This document shows, in pieces, positions 1-4,844 of a stretch of DNA of 5,375 bases. The stretch is taken from contig CALBSL010000064.1 in the NCBI GenBank assembly GCA_937968025.1, positions 1 to 5,375 of the forward strand, in the 5' to 3' direction. Source of the DNA: an uncultured bacterium. Lineage in GTDB: Bacteria > Patescibacteriota > Patescibacteriia > 2-12-FULL-60-25. Each line of letters begins with the position of its first letter. The stretch's first letter is position 1. A program made the position numbers and the translations under genes. The notes under the pieces are model-generated. The model did no database searches. It worked only from the letters and a program-made list of their open reading frames with translations, and was not told the origin of the DNA.

Positions 1-1004
1 GGGAGGGGCGCCGGGGCAATGCTCGCCCGTGCCGCCGTGCGCATGCCGTCTCGCTGGCGCTGCCGATCGTTGACGGTGCGCTCCCAGTCGGCGGCGGTCT
101 TGAGTGACCGTTCGTCGATGGGTGTGGGGGTGCCACCGAGCTGGAGGATCTCGCGCCCCAGTTGATCGAGCTTCGGGAGGGCGCTCGCTCGCGCCATCTC
201 GTAGCGTTCCTTCAACAGTGCACCGAGTCGCTCTTCCAGCTCCTGGATGAGCTTGTTGCACTGCTCCTGCGTGTGTAGGCGGCTCGAGTCGATCGATGAC
301 GACCTGCCACCGAGCAGTCGAATCTTGTTCTGCAGCTCGGTCGCTCGCTCCATCGTATGCGCGATGAGCTTCTGGTGCTCGGCATTCTTCGCCGCCTCCC
401 GCACGAGGAAGTCGACGTGTCCGATGAGGTGGTAGAGCGCCAGGCAGATGCTTGCGCTCGGCACGCGGTGGCCGTCGTAGAGGTTGGCCATGGTGATGAT
501 GGCGCTCTCGCGCCAGGACACCTCGAGAATGGTGTGGAGGAACTTCGCGAGCAGCTTGTCGCTCGGCAGATGTGTGCGCACGTCGCAGAACTCGACGAAG
601 TCCATCTGGCGCGCAATGCCCCTCGCGGCGACGAAGCCGGAGCGAAGCAGCTGGAGGTTGTCCATCGGGTCGTCCGAATAGCTGAGACGCAGCGTGCTCA
701 CGTGACGGATCATCGATGCGAGTGCCGCCTGGAGCACGCACGCGTCGACGTAGTTTCCGTCGTAGCACTTCATCACCTCCGTGATGACGTCGCGCTCCAG
801 GTCTGAGAGCATGTTGGGCATCGTCATGAGGAGCCGGAGGATGTTCTCGTCCGGCATCGGGATGCGGAGATCGGTAGGTCCATACTTGAAGGTCACGCGA
901 CTCCTGGGGTGAAAGATCGCCGCAGACTGCGCTGCGTGCTCGAGGGCCGTGAGCACCATGACGATGCCTGCTTGATCGATCTGGCGCTTCTGCTTCTTCG
1001 ACAT
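1..1004 (-). CDS. Large hypothetical protein, helical with internal repeat; C-terminus beyond window
   Basis: An uninterrupted minus-strand frame of 334 codons starts with ATG at 1004-1002 and is still open at the left edge. Third codon positions are mostly G or C, as expected of real coding sequence in a GC-rich gene. GGGAG lies 9 bases before the ATG, and an in-frame TGA lies further upstream with no better start between. The protein starts MSKKQKRQ and is predominantly helical. Residues 1-200 contain moderately hydrophobic helices but no clear signal peptide or membrane segment. From about residue 205 it becomes charged and coiled-coil-like. A motif LGG-x4-ID-x3-L recurs at about residues 231 and 289, and ARASALP / ARASIAP recur near 271 and 325, pointing to a repeat of roughly 55-58 residues. 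I do not recognise the family. It lies downstream, in the minus direction, of the large structured region, so it could be the protein partner of that RNA, but adjacency is the only support for this. Confidence 0.85.
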   Translation of the reverse strand, partial: MSKKQKRQIDQAGIVMVLTALEHAAQSAAIFHPRSRVTFKYGPTDLRIPMPDENILRLLMTMPNMLSDLERDVITEVMKCYDGNYVDACVLQAALASMIRHVSTLRLSYSDDPMDNLQLLRSGFVAARGIARQMDFVEFCDVRTHLPSDKLLAKFLHTILEVSWRESAIITMANLYDGHRVPSASICLALYHLIGHVDFLVREAAKNAEHQKLIAHTMERATELQNKIRLLGGRSSSIDSSRLHTQEQCNKLIQELEERLGALLKERYEMARASALPKLDQLGREILQLGGTPTPIDERSLKTAADWERTVNDRQRQRDGMRTAARASIAPAPL

Positions 1005-1084
1005 CTTTGCACACTCCCGTCGGTTCTTCGCCGGCGGGTCCTTGTATTGAAAGGGACAGATGATGTTCTTTCGTCCGTGTCACC

Positions 1085-2465
1085 ATGACAGGGCGAGCGA
1101 AGCACCTCGGCTTGGATTCCCGAAACGCAGAGCGTCTCAGGAGCCTAAGGGAGGCGCCGGTGGAGCCCGCATCGAAGCGCAGAGCGCTTGTGCGGGGCCG
1201 GCTGGTGAGGAAGTGGATTGCAGAACGACGTGAGCAGCAGACGCTGCGCGGGACATCGTTCAGGCTCTTGGGTGAGGGGGCTCCACCAGTGGAGATCCGC
1301 AACCCTTATTGCGTGGAGCAACGCATTCTCCAGGAAGCTGGAGGCTCTCGGTGGCCAAACCGAGCGTTATCCCACCAGGGCGGAAGGTTGTCCTGGTGGA
1401 GGCGGCGCGCCCTCGTGTCATCAGTGCTTCGTGTACGGCGGCTGTTTCAAGGCGGGCCTCCTTTCTTTGTGATGTGCCGACGCGTTCCGCGTCGGCGGGT
1501 GAGCGTCAAGCTAGTGGTCGCAGGAGCAGGGAGCTGCAGGTCTACGGCGTATCATGACGAACGATAAGGTGTGGCGTGCGTGCGCCGATCTCTGCCAAGG
1601 TGGCTTTCGCCCAAGTGCTCGGATCGGCGCAACAGAAAACCGGAACAACCCGAGATTCCCGTTGCACTCCTCTTTGCTCTCGATCGGGATCAAGAGAAAG
1701 GAGGAGGGCTCGACGATGGGCGGTCGTCGAGCAGGTTCTCGCATGGTCGGCAGGACGGCGTTTCAGCCGCGAGACCATCGAAAACATCAGTTCACCGAGC
1801 TGCAAGCAGCAGGGCTAGTCCACGGCTGATACCGTCGGCTGACTCGTTTGAAGAGGTGGTCCCACGATCCTTGCCTGGTGGCGAGGCGGGGCCCTTGAGG
1901 GTCACTCGGCTGGACAACCGAGAGACATTGCCTGCTCCGGAGGTTGGAAAACCCGGAGCGTTTGACTGAGCGAGTGTGAGGTATTTCACGTTCGTGCGCC
2001 GGCGAACGGGCTTTCGCTTTTTCCGCCTTTTAGCGGGCGCCCTTTCCACAGGTGCTGTCGTTCTGCGTAAGGAGCTTCATCTACTACTTCCTGCTGTTGT
2101 GGGGCGAGCGTTCGCGGCTTGCCCTGGGTTGTTGTCGTGCCTTGTCAGGGCGGGTCCATGACGCCGATCCCGAGGTCTTCCTCAGGTGATCGGGATTTCT
2201 GTTTGCGCCGTCCTTCGCCTTGAGGCGGGAGACGTTGACCGGATCAGTCAACGGGCGCTCAAAAATGACGCTTCATTCAAGCTTTCCTTCGGTGCTGGGG
2301 TTGGTTCTTGCTCGCTTTGTCAGAGCGGCGTCCGGTCGGCCATGGGGCCAGTGGACGGGTGCGAGGATTTTCGAATGAACGCTCAAGGGGCGCGCATATG
2401 CGGTCCGGTGGCGTTCACAAAACCACGGTCTGCTTCGATAGGAATCGGGCTGATCCGTGGTTGAA
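1085..2465 (+). ncRNA. Candidate large ornate structured RNA, class not recognised
   Basis: This 1.4 kb holds no convincing gene but is dense in inverted repeats. Helices seen include 1156-1160/1198-1202 enclosing 1166-1171/1191-1196 and 1175-1180/1184-1189; 1223-1228/1256-1261 enclosing 1234-1238/1243-1247; 1328-1333/1338-1343; 1347-1352/1359-1364; 1372-1383/1388-1399; 1476-1484/1488-1496; 1581-1590/1622-1631; 1667-1675/1698-1706; 1708-1716/1724-1732; 1869-1876/1884-1891; 1905-1909/1918-1922; 1934-1939/1954-1959 with inner 1942-1945/1950-1953 capped by GGAA (a GNRA loop on plus); 2102-2109/2117-2124; 2164-2175/2180-2193; 2233-2239/2247-2253; 2376-2382/2411-2417; 2421-2428/2455-2462. Helices that become continuous only with G-U pairs on plus (1380-1391, 1869-1891, 2102-2124) outnumber those needing minus (1223-1261, 1905-1922, 2233-2253). 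Boundaries are approximate; the core may end near 2200. I see no 16S, 23S, tRNA, tmRNA, RNase P, SRP or group II domain V signature. Clustered DNA palindromes without an RNA product are the alternative. Confidence 0.55.
2164..2205 (+). terminator. Possible weak terminator hairpin inside the structured region
   Basis: A helix of CCGATC/GATCGG (2164-2169/2188-2193) continues through CC/GG and GAGG/CCTC (2172-2175/2180-2183), with two single-base bulges on its 3' arm and a TCTT loop. It is followed by an interrupted T-rich stretch, ATTTCTGTTT. It sits about 40 bases after the 3' arm of the long-range helix 1089-1098/2117-2126, so it could end a plus-strand RNA near 2200. The T-tract is poor, so it may simply be another domain of the structured RNA. 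Confidence 0.3.
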
Positions 2466-2487
2466 AAGGTCCTCGCTGACGCTTAGT

Positions 2488-2516
2488 AGTATGCCACAGT
2501 TCGCTTATATTGTCAA
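2488..2516 (-). promoter_or_regulatory. Sigma70-type promoter, minus strand
   Basis: On the minus strand a perfect TTGACA (2516-2511) is followed by a 17-base spacer and CATACT (2493-2488, four of six matches to TATAAT), predicting a start near 2481. It is the best promoter match I found in the window. It would read leftward through the structured region towards the gene starting at 1004. It marks the right edge of the hairpin-rich tract, which supports minus-strand transcription even though pairing favours plus on balance. Confidence 0.5.
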
Positions 2517-2521
2517 GCATA

Positions 2522-2562
2522 GGTATACAAAATACTCTAAAATGATTAAATATACCAAAATA
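2522..2562. repeat. Short direct and inverted repeats in AT-rich island
   Basis: Within a strongly AT-rich tract (about 2495-2600) a near-identical element occurs twice: TATACAAAATA at 2524-2534 and TATACCAAAATA at 2551-2562. GGTATA (2522-2527) and TATACC (2551-2556) also form an inverted repeat. The element lies just upstream of the minus-strand promoter at 2488-2516, where a regulator binding site would be plausible. No regulator is recognisable in the window. Confidence 0.3.
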
Positions 2563-2600
2563 GTAGATATTACCTTGTAAATATATAGAAAAATAAAACC

Positions 2601-2639
2601 CCCTCCGTTCCCACACTTAGGCTGTGTGAAGACGGAGGG
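2601..2639 (-). terminator. Intrinsic terminator of the 2643-3167 gene
   Basis: CCCTCCGT (2601-2608) pairs with ACGGAGGG (2632-2639), and inside it CACAC (2612-2616) pairs with GTGTG (2624-2628). Read on the minus strand the helix is followed by a T-rich run (TTTTATTTTT). It starts four bases after the TAA of the minus-strand gene, so its assignment is clear. Confidence 0.9.
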
Positions 2640-2642
2640 TGG

Positions 2643-3167
2643 TTATGAAGCGGAGGCTGGTGTCGCATTAGCTTCGGGCTGAACGATCGTTTTATGGGCG
2701 TCCTCCTCGCTTGCACGCTCCATCTTTGATGAAGCGGGGAAGTGAGGAGTCCGGCCGTGTGGTGCAACGGCCGAACAGAACTCGAGTGCGTCCCGGTGTG
2801 AGACCAGGGCTTCTCTGGCATAGGTTAGCCGGAGTTCGGCAGAGGTCTTTGCTCGCGAGGCTTGCACCCAGCGAAGAAGCTCTTCTGCCGCTGCTTCAGT
2901 AACATCTCTCCAATGAGCACGTTTTCCTAGAGGTGAGGTATCGTTTTGGTCGAAGGCATCTCTCAGATCACGTTGATCGGGGAGATGAAAGGCGGAACCT
3001 TCGTTAAGAAACTCTTGAAACGCATCTTCATAAAAACGATAAAACCAACGAGCCACCTCGTTTTGTTGAGCGAATGACTCTCGCTCGACTTGGTGCGGGA
3101 CCGTGTCATGCACTACGGCACGTTCCATGCTGCCTAGTATACCCCACTTGACCGCCGCTTGCCTCAT
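2643..3167 (-). CDS. Hypothetical charged protein, 174 aa
   Basis: This minus-strand frame ends in TAA at 2645-2643, immediately before a strong terminator, which supports it as a real gene. The product is soluble-looking, rich in Glu, Arg and Ala, and probably helical, with no signal peptide or membrane segment. The first 110 residues hold several aromatic positions (WFYRFYEDAF), which may form a small helical domain. The last 40 or so are low-complexity (Ala, Pro, Ser, Glu) and probably disordered. I do not recognise the family. The start is uncertain. ATG at 3167 has GAGG five bases upstream. A second ATG at 3128 (MERAVV, 161 aa) lies seven bases after a good -10 box TATACT and would give a leaderless mRNA. 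The gene is divergent from the metallo-beta-lactamase-fold gene and the two share a regulatory region of under 80 bases. Confidence 0.75.
   Translation of the reverse strand: MRQAAVKWGILGSMERAVVHDTVPHQVERESFAQQNEVARWFYRFYEDAFQEFLNEGSAFHLPDQRDLRDAFDQNDTSPLGKRAHWRDVTEAAAEELLRWVQASRAKTSAELRLTYAREALVSHRDALEFCSAVAPHGRTPHFPASSKMERASEEDAHKTIVQPEANATPASAS
3136..3141 (-). promoter_or_regulatory. -10 box TATACT for a possible leaderless transcript
   Basis: The minus strand reads TATACT here (five of six matches), seven bases before the internal ATG at 3128, so transcription could begin at that start codon. No good -35 lies at the right distance. If the upstream ATG at 3167 is the true start, this motif falls inside the coding sequence and is fortuitous. 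Confidence 0.35.
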
Positions 3168-3187
3168 TTTCTCCTCATCGCTACACT
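3160..3187 (+). promoter_or_regulatory. Weak promoter of the MBL-fold gene
   Basis: TTGCCT (3160-3165), a 16-base spacer and TACACT (3182-3187) give four of six matches in each box. Transcription would start only a few bases before the ATG at 3199. No Shine-Dalgarno sequence is visible before that ATG, which fits a very short leader. It overlaps the 5' end of the divergent minus-strand gene. Confidence 0.3.
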
Positions 3188-3198
3188 CCGGGTATTCT

Positions 3199-3840
3199 AT
3201 GCAGATCTATTGGCACGGGTATTCTTGCGTTCGGATTGAGACCGAAACGCGTATTGGTCCGGTTTCCGTTATCACCGATCCGTTTGATGCGGATACGGGC
3301 GTTCGTTTTCCTAAATCGTTGACTCCGGATATCGTGGTGTTGTCTCACCAGGAAAAAAAGCGTTTTCCCATGGAGTTTGAAAACAAGCCGTTTTTGATTC
3401 ATGACCCTGGAGAATACGAAGTAAAAGGGGTGTTTGTGAACGGGATTGCGGTACCGAACCCAGATAAGCTTCATCCACACGGCGTCATGTATCGTTTTGT
3501 GATCGAGGGAATGATGATCGGTTTCTTGGGCGGTATGGATCGTATTCCAACGGATGCCGAGATCGCGGAGCTTGATAACGTCGATATTTTGCTGATTCCT
3601 GTTGGCGGAGCTGGTCTTCTCACGCCACAGCAAGCGATGGAAACCATTAACCGCATCGAGCCACGTATGGTGATCCCGCTCGGACACTATATCGAAGGCA
3701 TGAAAGAAGAGTCGGGTCATGTTGATGCGTTCTGCCAAGCGATGGGGGCATGCAAGCGTAACGACACCACCAAGTTGAAGATTCAAAAGAAAGATTTGCC
3801 AGCAGATGAAATGGTGATTACGGTGTTGGAGAAGTCGTAA
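3199..3840 (+). CDS. Metallo-beta-lactamase-fold protein, degenerate metal site (213 aa)
   Basis: The product resembles the UlaG-like/Beta_lactamase_3 branch of the metallo-beta-lactamase superfamily. The N-terminus MQIYWHGYSCVRIET gives the first beta strands. ITDPF (about 25-29), DIVVLSH (44-50), PGEYEVKGVFVNGI (70-83), VDILLIPVGG (128-137) and IEPRMVIPLGHY (153-164) follow in the usual order, and about 210 residues is a normal length. The signature HxHxDH is replaced by HQEKKR (50-55), and the usual His/Asp-containing strand near 108-114 reads GFLGGMD. Only H50 and H163 remain of the expected ligands, so zinc binding and hydrolysis are doubtful. The start at 3199 is chosen because the fold begins there; the longer frame back to 3103 would add an unrelated 32 residues. 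The gene is monocistronic, between a weak promoter and its own terminator. Substrate unknown. Confidence 0.85.
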   Translation: MQIYWHGYSCVRIETETRIGPVSVITDPFDADTGVRFPKSLTPDIVVLSHQEKKRFPMEFENKPFLIHDPGEYEVKGVFVNGIAVPNPDKLHPHGVMYRFVIEGMMIGFLGGMDRIPTDAEIAELDNVDILLIPVGGAGLLTPQQAMETINRIEPRMVIPLGHYIEGMKEESGHVDAFCQAMGACKRNDTTKLKIQKKDLPADEMVITVLEKS

Positions 3841-3845
3841 AAAAT

Positions 3846-3862
3846 ACGGGGCCTGTCCCCGT
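3846..3862 (+). terminator. Terminator of the MBL-fold gene
   Basis: ACGGGG (3846-3851) pairs perfectly with CCCCGT (3857-3862) around the loop CCTGT, followed by GTTTTG, five bases after the TAA stop at 3838-3840. The stem is short and the T-run modest, but the position is right. A-rich sequence on the left means it could also act on minus. Confidence 0.7.
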
Positions 3863-3900
3863 GTTTTGCTACTTACCCACAGCGTACTGTTTGCGAAAAA

Positions 3901-4003
3901 CAGTTCTCGTGCTAGAACCTAGAGGCTTGTCGTGGATCGCACGTGGTGCTTCCGCTCGCGCGACAAACGTCTTCGGGCGTTTGTCACGCGAGTGGGAGAA
4001 CTG
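3901..4003 (+). ncRNA. Candidate cloverleaf-like small RNA or cis-regulatory RNA
   Basis: CAGTTCTC (3901-3908) pairs with GAGAACTG (3996-4003) to close a four-way junction. Inside are CTAG/CTAG (3912-3915/3919-3922), CGTG/CACG (3931-3934/3940-3943) and a long arm, 3952-3960/3987-3995 plus 3962-3971/3976-3985, capped by the very stable C(UUCG)G loop. The arm contains two G-U pairs that exist only in the plus-strand RNA (3954/3993 and 3970/3977), so plus is favoured. The arm's 3' strand abuts the closing helix directly. It lacks a T-loop GTTCGA, the SRP GGAAG motif and 5S or 6S signatures, so the class is unknown. GTTCT (3903-3907) could instead pair with AGAAC at 3914-3918, a possible switch. 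A bidirectional terminator follows at 4026-4059. No clear dedicated promoter was found. Confidence 0.5.
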
Positions 4004-4025
4004 GAGCGGAGTTCATCACGATAAA

Positions 4026-4059
4026 AAACACCCCGTCTTTTTCGAAGGCCGGGGTGTTT
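4026..4059 (-). terminator. Strong terminator, minus strand, possibly bidirectional
   Basis: AAACACCCCG (4026-4035) and CGGGGTGTTT (4050-4059) form a perfect 10-bp stem. On the minus strand it runs into a stretch of T residues, and it lies six bases beyond the stop codon of the 75-residue protein. On plus it ends in TTT only, so it may also end the 3901-4003 RNA. Confidence 0.9.
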
Positions 4060-4064
4060 GCGCG

Positions 4065-4292
4065 TTAGGGGCTTGTTGGTTCTGGATCGTCGCGCAATAA
4101 ATCCTCGATTCGTGGCTCTCCCCACAAGTGCAATTCACGTAAAAAGTGGTCCACAAAATCTTCGGCCTCGTCGATATCCATCATTTCATCGAGGATGAGT
4201 GTGTTGATCATCGCGGCACGACAAGGCTCTTTCGCCTTGAGGGCGCCGTTCTCGTCGTAGCAGAGTTTTTGCAAGGCGTCTTTATTTGGCAT
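4065..4292 (-). CDS. Small acidic hypothetical protein, 75 aa
   Basis: The frame starts with ATG at 4292 and ends in TAA just before a strong terminator. The product is acidic and probably helical, with a stretch rich in Asp, Glu and Met (DEMMDIDEAEDFVDHF, about residues 35-50) and a Pro/Asp-rich tail. There is no signal peptide, no membrane segment and no pair of closely spaced cysteines of the zinc-ribbon kind. I do not recognise the family; an adaptor or regulatory small protein is possible but unproven. No Shine-Dalgarno sequence precedes the start, and the predicted promoter would leave a leader of only about seven bases. It is divergent from the ligase gene, with 15 bases between the two start codons. 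Confidence 0.75.
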   Translation of the reverse strand: MPNKDALQKLCYDENGALKAKEPCRAAMINTLILDEMMDIDEAEDFVDHFLRELHLWGEPRIEDLLRDDPEPTSP

Positions 4293-4304
4293 AGGCTTAG
4301 TGGC

Positions 4305-4333
4305 AGTATGACGATTCGTCCCTCGGCTGAAAA
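4305..4333 (-). promoter_or_regulatory. Promoter of the 75-residue gene
   Basis: On minus, TTTTCA (4333-4328), a 17-base spacer and CATACT (4310-4305) are followed by CTAAG and the ATG at 4292. The -10 hexamer and the CTAAG following it recur at the promoter at 2488-2516. It overlaps the start codon of the divergent ligase gene, so the two genes probably compete for transcription. Confidence 0.4.
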
Positions 4334-4844
4334 GGCCACACGCTGGCTCGCGGTTCTTGTCCCCTGGGCGACATTTGGGTATGGACTTCGGTTTTCGCTC
4401 GGGGGATTGCCGACGACGGCGCTGGAGTTGGTGCTTCTCCTCCTGTTTACGCTGTATTCGCTGGCGTACGGGTGGGCGGGGTGGCGGAATGCCTGGGTGC
4501 GTCTTCCTTCCCGTTGGTTGCTCGTTGCTTGGATCACAATTGGATGCATTGCCGCGCTCTATTCACCGGTGATGATGAAGGGATTGGGCCTGTGGCGTGC
4601 CTTTGTGCTCGAGCCGGTCCTGGTTCTCATGATCGTGAATGCGGTGCTCACCACGAAGCAGGATCGTGATCAGCTGCGGATGAGCTTGTGGACGTCGGTG
4701 CTCTTTGTGAGTGTGTGGGCGCTGATGGAGTTTGTGACGGGGTGGGGAATTCCGCACCCATGGAATGTGGCGATCACGGAGGGTCGACGGGCCACGGGAC
4801 CGTATGGATTTCCGAACGCCGTCGCCTTGTTCACCGCGCTGTAG
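4308..4844 (+). CDS. O-antigen ligase/polymerase-like membrane protein, C-terminally truncated
   Basis: The first 178 codons resemble the N-terminal half of WaaL/Wzy-type (O-antigen ligase family) integral membrane proteins, which join or polymerise lipid-linked glycans at the outer face of the cytoplasmic membrane. About five hydrophobic segments are visible (roughly residues 12-30, 36-56, 69-86, 96-114 and 125-144). RRATGPYGFPNAVALF near 160-175 matches the RATG...PN motif that precedes the next membrane segment in this family. Members usually exceed 400 residues and carry a large extracytoplasmic loop; this frame stops soon after the motif at a TAG that lies in sequence belonging to the opposing gene. 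The start at 4308 is chosen because the family-like sequence begins there; no Shine-Dalgarno is visible. The real homologous part ends at about 4838. Confidence 0.75.
   Translation: MTIRPSAEKATRWLAVLVPWATFGYGLRFSLGGLPTTALELVLLLLFTLYSLAYGWAGWRNAWVRLPSRWLLVAWITIGCIAALYSPVMMKGLGLWRAFVLEPVLVLMIVNAVLTTKQDRDQLRMSLWTSVLFVSVWALMEFVTGWGIPHPWNVAITEGRRATGPYGFPNAVALFTAL

Noticed and set aside
357..806. Plus-strand frame of 149 codons
   Set aside because: It lies in the same codon register opposite the 334-codon minus-strand gene and looks like its shadow.
1457..1466. CCTCCTTTCT as the 3' end of a 16S rRNA gene
   Set aside because: The bases before it do not match the conserved GGATCA that precedes this tail in 16S rRNA, and no other 16S landmarks occur upstream.
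1085..1969. Plus-strand frames of 160 and 132 codons (1085-1567 and 1571-1969) and overlapping frames on both strands
   Set aside because: They are Arg/Ser-rich, overlap one another in several frames, resemble no protein family I know and are crossed by perfect hairpins; open frames are expected by chance in GC-rich structured sequence.
3181..3786. Minus-strand frame of 201 codons opposite the MBL-fold gene
   Set aside because: The plus strand encodes a recognisable conserved fold; the antisense product is His/Arg-rich without family resemblance.
3901..4003. tRNA, 5S rRNA or integron attC site
   Set aside because: There is no T-loop GTTCGA or anticodon arm of the right size, no 5S CCGAAC loop, and no RYYYAAC/GTTRRRY core pair.
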